Positions 10,179 to 20,721 of a stretch of 64,000 nt of DNA are shown here, piece after piece. Origin of the DNA: Agriotes lineatus. Its lineage: Eukaryota > Arthropoda > Insecta > Coleoptera > Elateridae. The translations under genes and the position numbers were made by a program. The first letter of the stretch is position 1. The number at the start of each line of letters is the position of its first letter. The stretch covers positions 124,001 through 188,000 of the forward strand of contig CALNHX010001950.1 of the NCBI GenBank assembly GCA_940337035.1. The letters run 5' to 3'. The notes under the pieces are model-generated. The model searched no databases. It was not told the DNA's origin and was given only the letters and a program-made list of their open reading frames with translations.

Positions 10179-10601
10179 TCCGGACCCCCTAGACCCCCCC
10201 TTTAAATACGTGCCTGCCACGAGAGAAAAAATTAAATCCAAATGTCCACTGCTTTCCAGGTATCTGACAACTAAGAAAGCCAGGCCAACTTTTTTATCGA
10301 CACGAAATTCTGTAATATTAATCTAAATTCAGGGACTTTGTACGTACTTCGGACTATTAAAGAATGGTTGGATTTAAAAGACGAGCTCTATAAAATAATG
10401 GGATTTGCTTTATTGTTATATTAAAGCATTTGCTAATAATATAATAGTACTGCAAACACTTACTTCATTTTCCATTGTAAGGTTTTGTAAAAGGGGGCAG
10501 AATGAAGTACTTTCCTACCGTTAGACGTACAAGTCTGCTGCGGTTATAATAATTAAGTCTGAAACAAAAAGTTTTATCAGGTTTGAATTATTTTCAGTAA
10601 T

Positions 10602-10766
10602 AATACCACGAGAAGGCTGTGAATTATCAAAAATACTTTTGCTTGCTCACAAAACGGGTTGCTTAGAAACAACACGAGCCGAAGGCGAGTGGTGTTTCTA
10701 CAAAGCAACCCGTTGAGTTTGTAAGCAAAAGTATTGGATAATTCTTAAAGCCGTCGAGTGAGTATT
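10602..10766. repeat. Foldback (palindromic) element 1 with a GAG-loop-CGAG apex
   Basis: Arms of about 75-80 nt pair across a tiny apex: AATACCACGAGAAGGCT at the left end matches AGCCGTCGAGTGAGTATT at the right. Inside, ACTTTTGCTTGCTCACAAAA pairs with a TGTAAGCAAAAGT stretch, and AAACGGGTTGCTTAGAAAC has a near-perfect complement. The apex reads GAGCCGAAGGCGAG (about 10675-10688). There is no coding capacity. Confidence 0.9.
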
Positions 10767-10772
10767 CGATTA

Positions 10773-10959
10773 GATTATACCATGAATATCAATAAGGAAA
10801 TTACACTAAAAATGTATTTAATGCGTCTCCTAAGAAACTTGCATGACATTGACAGCTGACAGCTCCAAAATGAAAACACCAAAACGATAACACCAAGGTG
10901 TTTTCATTTATTAATACGTGGCCTGAATGCGGATTTTGTGCATTATGAATGGTATAATC
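10773..10959. repeat. Short inverted repeat pair between two foldbacks
   Basis: GATTATACCA at 10773-10782 has its inverse TGGTATAATC at 10950-10959. The pair brackets the spacer between the foldbacks at 10602 and 10966, so it may be a third, shorter foldback or the ends of a small MITE. Confidence 0.5.
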
Positions 10960-10965
10960 AAGGGT

Positions 10966-11175
10966 AATACCACAAAAAGTGAAAATTTTTTGAGATTTTT
11001 TTTTTGTTCACATGCAAATTATTGCGTTTAAATTTCTCGAAACCAAAACTGCGTTAAAAATTCCGTGAGACCGCAGGTCGAGTGGAATTTGAGCAGTTTT
11101 TGTTGAGAGAAATTTGCAATAATTTGCATGTTGACAAAGAAATTTCTCTTAAAAAATTTTGCCTTGAGTGGTATT
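10966..11175. repeat. Foldback element 2, same AATACCAC end as element 1
   Basis: Arms of about 100 nt: AATACCAC at 10966-10973 pairs with GTGGTATT at 11168-11175. Inside, CATGCAAATTATTGC pairs with GCAATAATTTGCATG, and AAATTCC (11058) with GGAATTT (11084). The apex reads GAGACCGCAGGTCGAG (about 11067-11082). It has mismatches and small bulges and no coding capacity. Confidence 0.9.
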
Positions 11176-11415
11176 TGGAAAGTTTATTCAACAATATGGG
11201 TAGATGACTTTTACCGTGTTCGACAGCACACGTTTTTAACATTTTCCACTATTAATTCAATACTGGAGCTTCCAACACGATTATTATGAGTTTTTAGAAC
11301 GCCTTGATTTGCAAACTTTGACTTTGACGTTTTGGTGAAATGTCAGTCAAAGGCTACTCACTAAATTGAAATCATTGAAACCAATCGGGGTCGCGTAAAA
11401 ACACTGTGACATTTA

Positions 11416-11603
11416 GGGCCGGTTGCAGAAAGCAATGTTAAGTCTGGCGTTAGCTAACATCGCGTCAAAGTGAACAAAATCGCATCAAATTTTGTTTACT
11501 AATGTATTAGTTACCATAAGCATTTGAGATTTGATTCGTTTTTGTTCACTTTGACGTCGCGTTAGCTAACACCAGACTTAACATTGCTTTCTGCAACCGG
11601 CCC
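11416..11603. mobile_element. 188-bp Harbinger/PIF-type MITE with TTA target duplication
   Basis: The element starts GGGCCGGTTGCAGAAAGCAA and ends with the reverse complement, TTGCTTTCTGCAACCGGCCC. Inverted arms of about 70 nt continue through GTTAGCTAAC and GTGAACAAAA. The 3-bp repeat TTA lies at 11413-11415 and 11604-11606. The terminal GGGCCGGTTGC and a 3-bp TWA duplication are typical of PIF/Harbinger MITEs. The flanks suggest insertion into a unique AT-rich stretch. Confidence 0.9.
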
Positions 11604-11606
11604 TTA

Positions 11607-12489
11607 GTGTTTTCAATGACAGTCAATTTTGATTGGCCGTTTCTGACAAATTGAACACTTTTCAGTGGTTCGTTCATTATAGGGTTGAATAATCAACTGA
11701 ATTTAAAAAAATGAACGTATTGCCCATCTTGGAAATAATTACAGTGAACTCCTTGGTCCTTCCCAAATATTAATAACAAACCTTTAGCTGCTGTATCCAT
11801 GGTCACATCTATTAAACACCAATATTAGATGTTTACAGTATTTTTAAGACCGCAAAAGTTTTGAAGAATTTATAAAGCTTTACTACTTTTACGTATCTGC
11901 TCAAATATAAAAAAGAAAAAGTTAATAAGGAAACGATAAACGTAATCTAGCATTTGCTGCCGATAAGATTTCCTCGCATCATGCGTTGAACCTTGATATG
12001 TAGATTTGCAGTACTGACTGAATTTTAATATTATTTATGAACCTTTGTCATCGAATTAACCCACTAGAACTGGGATTTTTGACTGTTGGAACAAAGTAGC
12101 TCTTCTAGTGTAGAAATTTATGCTGTCGGTTTATCTATGAAAATCATTTATATCCTGACATATTAGAAATTTATAACTAAGCTCTATTTTAAGATTACTG
12201 CAATAACACAATTCCATTTATAACATTGAACAATTAATAACTAATTTTGCTCGGACTTACTTTGCAATCACTTTAAAGTGTAAATCGATTCAATGGGACT
12301 AAAATACGTATAGCTATAATGTTTTCTGCAGGCGTTATCAGGTTTTGGGTTTTATTGTATCGAATGATCTTAGATTACTGAATAATAAGATAACGGATAT
12401 CGAAGTGTAGGTACCTTCTTTACGAAAAAACAGGAGATGCAGTGGCGTATACAGTGTGTCTACATACTCATTCTCAACATGGAGGTCTC
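11607..12489. other. Unassigned spacer
   Basis: No gene or structured element is recognised between the Harbinger-type and hAT-type MITEs. Confidence 0.4.
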
Positions 12490-12950
12490 CAGTGATGTAG
12501 TAGCAAATCTGCCAGTGGGGGAACGCTAGACTTCTGAGGGGTATGATTTATCCCCCAAGAAAAGGGAGTCCGGGGGTCCTCTTCCAGAATTTTTTTAAAA
12601 GTATAGGTGCAAAAATATGCGTTTTGATGTTTTCTGGTGCAATGTTTCCGTATTACTATGTTGCCAGTTTCGTAGCCTTAATATATAAATATCAAGCCTA
12701 CAACTTTCTAATTCAAACTGTTTTTAATACTTTGCATATTCATAGCAAGTAGCAAGTCATGTTTGACGTGATATTTCTAAATAATAGCATATACCACTAG
12801 CCTATATTTAAATGACACTGGAATGAATAATTATCAAATTGTTTGTGCTACTAAGTAAACGCCATAAGTTCGTTCTTTATTTTTTAAAACTTAACAAAAA
12901 ACCAGTGGGAGAACGCCGTTCCCCCGCGTCCCCCCTCAACTACACCCCTG
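12490..12950. mobile_element. 461-bp hAT-type non-autonomous element with 8-bp target duplication
   Basis: The left end is CAGTGATGTAGTAGC, and the right end, reverse-complemented, is CAGGGGTGTAGTTGA. Both carry the CAG start typical of hAT ends. The 8-bp direct repeat GAGGTCTC at 12482-12489 and 12951-12958 flanks it (the match extends to 11 bp, TGGAGGTCTCC). Subterminal copies of CCAGTGGGRGAACGC lie near both ends in the same orientation. The 69-codon open stretch inside has no recognisable content. Confidence 0.8.
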
Positions 12951-13182
12951 GAGGTCTCCCTTCCTACAAGAGATAGATTTGGTTAAATGGGATGAAATAC
13001 AGCTAGAGTTGTACCAAACCCCCTAAATAAACTTTGGATATCCAACGTAGTTCAGGCGCTGTAGAAAAAAAGGGAAATTTTAACTTTTTATTTTTTTTAA
13101 AACTCGTCTATTTTAAGAGGAAGTCGAATTTAATTTGCACATTTTTTAGGTACTTTTTTAATAGCAATCTAGTGGTGGATTT

Positions 13183-13422
13183 AAAATTTTTAAAACTGTT
13201 AGAATAGTTGAGCTACAATGGCCAACTTCATTTTCTCTTACAGGGCTCACAGTTGGCCATGGCGCCTTTAAAAGGAGAATTATTTTCGCTTTACAAAAAT
13301 GTATAATTGGTTATACCTACAAAAACTAATGGCCAACAAATAAAAAACCTGTTTTTACTTTGAAAAGTAAGAATATCGGACGTGAAGTTTGCCAATTGAA
13401 GGTTTCGAAAATGAAGAAATAA
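13183..13422 (+). repeat. About 240-bp dispersed repeat, copy 1 (copy 2 at 24546-24786)
   Basis: This sequence and 24546-24786 align in the same orientation along their whole length with frequent substitutions: AAACTGTTA..AGTTGAGCTAC, TTTTCTCTTA, AGTTGGCCATG, TTATACCTAC, AACAAATAAAAA. A hairpin formed by ATGGCCAACT (13218-13227) and AGTTGGCCAT (13251-13260) is kept in part in copy 2. The two copies lie either side of the 9.2-kb inverted element. The family is unidentified. Confidence 0.75.
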
Positions 13423-13681
13423 CGAAAAATTATTTTATAGCAATTATGTATTTATTAAAGACATAGAATGCTTTGAAAAATATTTAGATTTTACATTAAA
13501 CCAAATTATAATACAAAATTACAAAATATATTAAAGGAAGTTGAATTTAATTTGCACTTTTTACTTCTCTCGTCTGAAAGACGAAGGAAGTATTGTAATC
13601 ACGAAAAAATCACCTTCCGAGATTTCTTCACATCATTACATTTCAAGGTCCCTAGATGGCAAAAAAGAGGTTTTCTTAATT

Positions 13682-13761
13682 CCGTCTGTCTGTCTGTCTG
13701 TCTGTCTCTGTCTGTCTGTCTATCTGTCTGTCTGTCTGTCTACCTGTCTATCTGTCTGTTG
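13682..13761 (+). repeat. (TCTG)n tetranucleotide microsatellite
   Basis: About 80 bp of imperfect GTCT/TCTG repeats, interrupted by TCTA units. They are preceded by a non-repetitive stretch ending TTTTCTTAATTCCG and followed by GCTCAAAAAG. The same arrangement, microsatellite then TCAAAAACG-like text, recurs at 14380-14460, which suggests a repeat family with a built-in microsatellite. Confidence 0.9.
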
Positions 13762-14144
13762 GCAGTATAGCTCAAAAAGTATTTATCGGAGGAAGACGCT
13801 ATTTTGCATACATATTATATATATACCACGCATGGAACCGGTACAATTTTATACAAATATATACTGAATGAGCACCTTAAAAAAATAAAATTTTGTTTAT
13901 TTTTGCGTTAATTTTGAAATAGAAGGAAGTAATAATGTCCACATAGGTCAGGCTTTATACTTGCCGAAAACCGATACAGGATAATGTCACAAAAGAGTCG
14001 AAACGTTTCAACTATAAAACCGTTTTGTTCAAGAGAGGCGCGCGCCGCACTCGTTCCAAAGTCTCGATGGCGCAGTCAAAAAATCGATGTGATTGCAATC
14101 TGCTTTGCAGATGCGGCGAAGTTCAAATCCCCCAGCGCCTACTT

Positions 14145-14236
14145 TTTTTATTTGAAGATGTATTTAATGTATTAGAAACGTGAAGATATTTTTACTCCTA
14201 ACTTAATTTGATTTTTTAAATTATTTAGCTTCACAA
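14145..14236 (+). repeat. About 90-bp direct repeat, copy 1 (copy 2 at 14899-14990)
   Basis: ATGTATTTAATGTATTAGAA and the 60-70 bases after it, through CTCCTAACTTAATTTGATTT and ATTATTTAG, recur almost unchanged at 14905-14990, about 755 bp downstream. A shorter similarity follows each region: CGAGGGAAGTTCTGGATAAAGCC near 14242 and a related GGGGAAGTTTTGAGTAAAACC near 15271. It could be a duplicated repeat end or the two flanks of an insertion. Confidence 0.85.
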
Positions 14237-14379
14237 TGTCGACGAGGGAAGTTCTGGATAAAGCCTTTTACAGATTTTTACTTCCTTTTACAATAAAGGA
14301 TGTATTGGATTCACCCCAACAATTCGAAATTGAGTTTTCAACAGATCTTCACGCCCCCTGAACACAAAAAACATATTTT

Positions 14380-14440
14380 TTTTCATTGGTCTGTCTGTGT
14401 GTGTGTGTGTATTTGTCTGTCTGTCTGTGTGTCTGTAAAC
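14380..14440 (+). repeat. (TCTG)n/(TG)n microsatellite
   Basis: Mixed TCTG and TG units follow CATTGG and precede AACAGAATATCTCAAAAACG. It has the same context as the microsatellite at 13682-13761. Confidence 0.9.
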
Positions 14441-14898
14441 AGAATATCTCAAAAACGAAAAGAGGTATGACGTTGAAACTTCATATATAAGTTTTGTGTA
14501 CTATTTAGATGCGACAGCCTAACCGGAAGTATGTGTTTACTCTTGTAATTTTTCAGTTTTTTTTCGATTTTTTCAAAAACGGCTCTAACGATTTTTTTCA
14601 AACTTCACATTTTTATTACATTTTGAATGTGTATTGATACGAGATAGGTGCGTTTCCAGTTGAATACTTCTAAAATGGGTTGGTTTTGTTTTTTTTCTAT
14701 TTTTTTTATTAATTTCTACTTTAAATAGAAAACCCGGTATATTATTACATTTTTGAATTCAGCTTAAAATTCTAGAGAAAATTTTGTCTCTCTAACTAAC
14801 GCTCTATTTTGTATCGTTTTTGCAGAACTTAAATCAAATTTTTGGCTAATTATAAGATCATTGTAAAAGGAAGTTGTGTGCGTGTACCACATCAGATT

Positions 14899-14990
14899 TT
14901 TTATTTTAAAATGTATTTAATGTATTAGAAACGTGAAGATATTTTTACTCCTAACTTAATTTGATTTTTAAAATTATTTAGTTTCATAAC
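14899..14990 (+). repeat. About 90-bp direct repeat, copy 2
   Basis: This is the second copy of the repeat at 14145-14236, differing by a few bases near its 3' end (TTTAAAATT for TTTTTAAATT, TTTCATAAC for CTTCACAAT). Confidence 0.85.
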
Positions 14991-15326
14991 ACCCACTTGT
15001 TGTCTTTATGAAAGTATCCTCATTAAAACTATAAACTAGCCCAGAACAATCCCGCCTTGGCAATTGCTTTTGCTTACGGAAAGCGGACCACTGGGCCAGT
15101 GCCCATCTGGAAATTCCCTGGTTTCTCGGTTGACCCATCCGCCCCTAGTTCTGAGTAACTCAAGATAGAATATTATGTCAACAATATTAAAACATTGCGA
15201 TTAACAGTCATTTTGCTAAAGGAATATAGAAAATACAGCTTTGCTCAATTTTGTGTCACAACGTCCACTGCGGGGGAAGTTTTGAGTAAAACCCTTTACA
15301 GATTTTTTTATAGGAATATAGCTGTG

Positions 15327-18300
15327 TAATGCGGTACCTTTATTGAAGCACCTGTCAATCATCCGATTAAATTGATTGACCTAATTAAATTGATTGACCT
15401 AATTTCGCGAATTAAACCGCGAATTAAATTAATCCACATATGATTTGGTTGACCTAATTCCGCGAATTAAACCACGGATTAATCTAATTAATCTTCGCGG
15501 ATTGATATAATTAATTTTCGCGTTTTGATCTAGTTAATCACATATGAAGTTTGATATTTAATTTTGATATGTGCTACTGATTAAATTACGCGGCGGCCAT
15601 TTTTAATTTGCTTTTGGAATTACGCGGCGGCCCTTTTAATTTTCGCGCGAATATTTGAATTTGAAATTTTTCAGATTTTTCAATTTTTTTAATTTAAACT
15701 TTCCGGGTGTCGTCCATCTTTGTTTGCTGCGTGCGCACTTCTCGCGGCTGACGTTTTAATATTAATTTTCGCGCAAATATTTGAATTTTAATTGCTAGAT
15801 CTGTCTCTCTCTTCTGCTCATCTGGCGTTGGTTGTCTCTCTTGCATTCACAGAATGGATGTTTAGTTTTAAAAAATCTCTGGCGGGTTCGGATTTGAACG
15901 CTCTACGTCCGTGTTCATAAATTACCAGCAACCGTCAATGCCTCAGCACTACCGAGTCGCTGCAGATTTTATGTGTATAGCGGGAAGCTACTTCACTGCT
16001 CTGACGTCACTCGCCCAGCTTTTAAAACAAAAAATTTTTTCAAAAATATAAATTATAAGAATGGAATTGGGTAGCCTCTTGCGTTGAAAGGTTGATACAA
16101 TTTTTTAAAAATTGACTTTGTAACTGGTTTTCTTGGAAATAATTCTTTTATTTTATAATTTGAGTGATGCGCATGAACGGATTATCGAGATTTCCATTGT
16201 CGTTGCCTATTATATAGCTGGAAATTTCCGCTCGACCGTCGAAAATTTGAAAGCTATATGAATATCGGTGCACTTAATTTGTTTAATTCTTGGTCAATTA
16301 ATTTAATCGTTTGTTGAAAATACGCGTATTCCTCTGCATTACGCATTTTCGGTTGTATAACGAAGATCGCAATTTAAAACAAGTTGAGATATGTGGTTGT
16401 GACTCAGAGTCTGCACCGTCTCCCGTTTTTGAATTTGATTATCTGCATCGATTTTCAATTAAAATTACGGCTTCTTTATATCTACATCGATTTTAAACTT
16501 TAAATTGAAGCGAATGAAATTTGTAAACGCCATTGACTTTTATTTTATAAGTAAGCGTCTAAAAGTGTGTCATTATATCGATCAAAACTGTATTTTAGTT
16601 TTAAAAAATCCCAGGTTGGGATAAAATTAAGCATAAAATAAACACGTTTCCCACACCGAATTTCTTTAATAAAAATAAATGTAACTGTCAGGGTTTGAGC
16701 TGTGTATCTTCGTTTTGAGAGTCTGAGGGCTTATCTGATGTAATTTTCAGGAATCACCTTGTATTGTCATACGCTTCACCATTTATTTTATAGTTGAGAA
16801 ACTGCTTTGCCTATAATTTTCAAACGCTGTTTTTATTGTATTTACCTTGAAGAGGTTAATTTGAAATTGCGCTTTACAAGAAAACTACATTCTATGTATT
16901 TAGTTTAAAAAAAATGCCTCTGCAAACTTTTTTATAAATCAAAACAGTCAAAAATAAAATAAAGCACTAGGTTTTTGGCGTGGATAGGCATCGATATGAT
17001 ATCTTAATAATTTTCAAACTACGTAACTCTAACTTGTTGCAATTTTAGTAAAATTTGAATAAAAACACACAATTTCGCTGAAAAAGGTTCTAACCAAAAA
17101 CGACAAAAACAATGTTTTTATACAACTTTCATTTGGAAAATCTTCTGCCACAATCATTTCTAGAAGCAAAATTGCAGTAACGTGGACTCGCTGTGCATTT
17201 TATTACCAAAGTTCTTATACTTTTGATGAAAATATATGCATATTGACCACAAATTAACATAAATTTGAAATAAAAACACGAACTTTTGTTGAAAAATGTT
17301 CTCTTCCACATCATTTCACTTAAATTTTTACAAAAAACTGACATAATGTCACATAAATTATACAAAAATGACATTTTAATTTAACACACGATGAAAATTT
17401 AATAAAAATCACGCAATTACACATCATCTCACATACATTTTTACAAAATCGACATCATGTTACATAAACTAAGCATAATTTTGCAAATGTTTTACACTTT
17501 TTATAAAATGCATCGCTCAAAATTTAAATAAATCGCAATTTCGTTGAAAAAATCTTCTGCCACAATCATTTCGATAAACAAAATTCAAAAATTCTTGTAC
17601 TTTTGATGGAAATATATGTATGTTGACCACAAATTAACATAATTTTGAATAAAAACGAGCAATTTCCTTGAAAAAATGTTCTGACACCCATCATTTCACT
17701 TAAAATTTTAGAAAAAATGACATTATTTCACTTGAAATTATACAAAAAAGACATTTTTATTCAATAAACGATAAAAAATACGCCATCCCACATTATTTCA
17801 CTTAAAAAATTATCACAATTCGTTTTATAAATCGTGTTGTAAAACGAAAATGATGTAAAAGCAGTTTTAGAGTTATTTCTAAGCATAATTTTGTAAATGT
17901 TTTACACTTTTTATAAATGGCATCTCTCAAAAATGTATGTTGACCCCCAAATTAACATAAAATTGAATAAAAACACGCAATTTCATTGAAAAATCTTCTG
18001 CCACAAGCATTTCGATAAACAAAATTTCAGTTACGTAGGCTCATTGTTCATTTTTATTACGAAAATTAACTCAAAATTGAACAAAAATCACGCAATTACA
18101 CATCATCTCACATAAATTTTTACAAAAACTGACATAATGTCACATAAATTATACAAAAAATTACATTTTAATTCAACACACGATGAAAATTTAATAAAAA
18201 TCACGCAATTACACATCATCTCACATACATTTTTACAAAAATCGACATCATGTCACATAAATTATACAAAAAATGACATTTTAATTCAACACACGATGAA

Positions 18301-18930
18301 AATTTAATAAAGAATATGCAATTACACATCGTCTCACTTAAAAAATTATCACAATTCGTTTTACAAACGATTTATAATAACGAAAATGATGTAAAAACAG
18401 TTTTAGAGTTATTTCTAAGCATAATTTTGCAAATGTTTTACACTTTTTTTATAAAATGTATCGCTCAAAATTAAAAGAAATCACAATTTTTAAATTATAT
18501 CACGCCATTATGAAATCGTAGATTAATTTTTTTGAAATTTTACACGTTGTAACTGTAAAATAACTTCAAATACTAATATTTTAGCTTTAGATTTTGTAAT
18601 TATTGCAGATTCGTGAAAAAACAAAAGCAGAGTAGAAATAAAAAACACAAACACTTTGTAATAAACAAATATATTGTTCTTATTTCGTATAATACTTACT
18701 AATATAAAAATAAATGTACAGCTGAATGTCTTATTTTCTAAAAATCCGCTAGCAATTTACAAAACTGTAGTTTGAGATGTACAACATTTCAAATTAAAAA
18801 GGCTGCAAGTAATAAAATCAGAATTCGTTTACATGGGATCGTAGAACAAATTTCATTGTGGCATTTTTAAGTTTAAGGCTCTCCCAATCCAGAATTCCAT
18901 TCGTATTTGATGTTGAGGACCTCTGCCTTA
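15327..18930 (+). repeat. Left inverted arm, 3604 bp
   Basis: This arm pairs with 20722-24535 along its whole length. The inner boundary is sharp: CCTCTGCCTTA at 18920-18930 is the last shared text. Sampled stretches near the inner end differ by only a few bases per hundred. Outer modules (15340-15560) repeat AATTGATTGACCTAATT, CGCGAATTAAA and CACATATGA. The inner third (17100-18480) contains several copies of a roughly 110-bp unit with ATTATACAAAAAATGACATT, ACACGATGAAAATTTAATAA and ACACATCATCTCACATA. Apart from the 3' end of the minus-strand gene at 18818, a 61-codon plus-strand open stretch at 16311-16496 is the only notable reading frame. Confidence 0.95.
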
Positions 18931-19631
18931 GAGGTGTTTTTCTAACGGCCCTTTTTTGGAAGTGCTTCCTAATCGACGTTTTTCTGACTGCACCTTTTTG
19001 ATGTGGACTTGGATGAGTAGCTGGTGTTTTTAATTTATATTCTAAATCGGACTCGCAGTTATCAGTTTCCATATCGGTTTTTCCTGTAGTACCAATCGGG
19101 GCTGGCTTCTTTTGCTGTTTAGGTTTATCTAGCAACACTTGAGCAACGTTAAGGCCCTTGATGTAATCAGCAAACTGTAGGCGTCCGAGTGGATTAATAG
19201 TTTTTCGAGGCCTCAGAGTGTCGTGAACTAAATCGAATATGTTAGACGCCGGTAAAATTTCACCCTTTATAGTAACGGTACCCTTGTGATCCCAGCTCAC
19301 ATCGTTTGAGGCACTCAAAATGCGTAGGAAAACTTCAGTTTTTTTTTTAAGTTTTGGGAAGTGTAGATAAAATAACGGCATTTGATAGGCTGTTACTGCT
19401 TGTTTCAATAGGTATTTTGATTGGTTGCCGTGCCTGGTTTGTGAAATGAAGGTACCTTTATAACACTTGGTTGTACTGCACCCATTTATCGTGATCAGTT
19501 AATTTGGACTTTAAAATTTTTTGCATTTCGTCATCAAGCTGTGATAACATATTTTTCTCCGTATTCTCACCAGACTTAAGGCGCTGGACAAATTCCGGCG
19601 ATACAATCAGCATCTTCTGCGCTTGGTCCAT
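18818..19631 (-). pseudogene. Unidentified protein gene in the centre of the long-inverted-repeat element, broken
   Basis: ATG at 19631 opens a frame starting MDQAQKMLIVSPEFVQRLKS and passing through LSQLDDEMQKIL and DHDKWVQYNQVL. It meets an in-frame TAA at 19458-19460, goes on in the same frame, then shifts before 19370. The last 196 codons include VSWDHKGTVTIKGEILP, NIFDLVHDTLRPRK and a basic, Ser/Arg-rich tail ending at 18818. The layout (short helical N-terminus, charged middle, then a compact W..KG...I.G....NI.DLV...R.RK domain) is one I recall from hypothetical proteins in insect and cnidarian repeats, perhaps Polinton-related, but I cannot name its function. Its last ~110 bases lie inside the left arm, so the arm boundary cuts through the gene. 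Confidence 0.5.
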
Positions 19632-19699
19632 TTTAGTCGAAAAAGGAGCTCAGCCGCTTGTTCTGGTAGAGCCGTCGTGAATAAACTAACTTAAAATCA

Positions 19700-20150
19700 A
19701 GACTCTCATAATAAATATATAAAAAATATGGCAGGTGTGGGAATCGAATCCAGCAATTTTCGAAACCGATTTGATATATATTTATCGAAGGACTTGACCC
19801 TCAGCTGACGTTTTATTATTATTTGTTGTAATTCGTCATCGCTGAAATTTTACAAGAGCCAACCTGTCTGCTATGCGACGCACACAATGGTTCCACCTCT
19901 TTTATTATAAAATTTGTAAAACCAGATGTCCAAACCGATACCACACTAACTCGTTTTAAGTGATTGTGCTCTGTTACCTGGTGCATCTGAAGATGGCCCC
20001 CCAGACGAATTAATAACTGTCAGGATGCAACCGCACCTTACAGCAGGACATCAATTGCAGAATCAAGTAAGAAAAAGATAAAACTAAGTAAGAAAATGCA
20101 GTTTTCAAATAAAATCCAACACCGAGAAGCGCTAGCATCACCGCAGATAA
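19700..20150. other. Centre of the long-inverted-repeat element, between two divergent gene remnants
   Basis: This is the likely shared promoter and leader region of the two broken genes. No motif can be assigned with confidence. A B-box-like GGATTCGATTCCC (minus strand, about 19746-19758) was noted but has no matching tRNA fold. Confidence 0.3.
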
Positions 20151-20153
20151 TAG

Positions 20154-20721
20154 TTGGTGACGAAGAAACCCTGGGTCACAGCTAACCGGACATGGCGAAG
20201 ATTTGAGGTTGATCGTGCAGGAGACCATGTTGTTGACGAAGAGACCCGGGGCCCGTCGCCAGAGCAAACAGGCATGCATAGCTATGACGTAACAACGGAC
20301 ATCCCGACCGAGAACAAACATATCTGTCGTGAGAAGAAGCGGTTATTGTGTGATTTTTGTATGCTTCTAAACAATAGTTCAAGCAAAGTTGTTCATTTAG
20401 GCCTGGATTCTTATAAAAACTTTTCACCTGTGGCAAGAATTCTGAATACCGACGGATTAGGTGTTTCATTCACGCGGAGGCGTTCATTGTTTTTCTGGAG
20501 GCTCTACCGGACATGTTTGTGATGGCGAAACAAGGAACTTTTAAATGTGATTTAAGTGAACGACACTTGCAGGATTATTTCAAAGGACCCCGTCAACAAA
20601 TTTACACTTTACGTGACGTATGACACGCTGTCAAATTTATTGCCTATGTATGATTTGATGGTAGTTAAAATCAACGACTTGAAACGTGCAAAATGTAATT
20701 TCGAAAAGTTTGCTGCATCAA
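20154..20721 (+). pseudogene. Second unidentified protein gene of the long-inverted-repeat element, broken and truncated by the right arm
   Basis: A 123-codon open stretch (20154-20522) ends with SYKNFSPVARILNTDGLGVS. A shift of frame near 20480 continues with EAFIVFLEALPDMF and then DLSERHLQDYFKGP up to about 20610. Further protein-like text (a YVTYDTLSNLLPMYDLMV run) lies at 20610-20700. The pattern (SPVxR..., a Phe-rich helix, a xLSERHxxxY segment) suggests one small basic protein, but I do not recognise it. The reading frame runs into the inner boundary of the right arm at 20722, where an inverted copy of the other gene's C-terminal codons replaces whatever followed. It was probably intact in the parent element. 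Confidence 0.4.

Noticed and set aside
13682..13770. Cys/Ser/Val-rich open frames over the TCTG microsatellite
   Set aside because: They are the translation of a tetranucleotide repeat, not a protein.
14041..14145. tRNA-like text (GATGGCGCAGT, then AAGTTCAAATCCCCC and a T run)
   Set aside because: A- and B-box-like words are present, but neither the T arm nor the acceptor stem pairs, so it is not a tRNA gene. A decayed SINE head is possible but unsupported.
16311..16496. 61-codon open frame mirrored at 23154-23339
   Set aside because: It is conserved only because the arms are inverted copies. Five residue changes in 61 and no recognisable motif give no sign of selection.
19735..19830. Minus-strand GGATTCGATTCCC resembling a tRNA B box in the centre of the long-inverted-repeat element
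   Set aside because: The 3' side would need a GGCAGGT acceptor start about 80 nt upstream, which is not there; no cloverleaf can be drawn.
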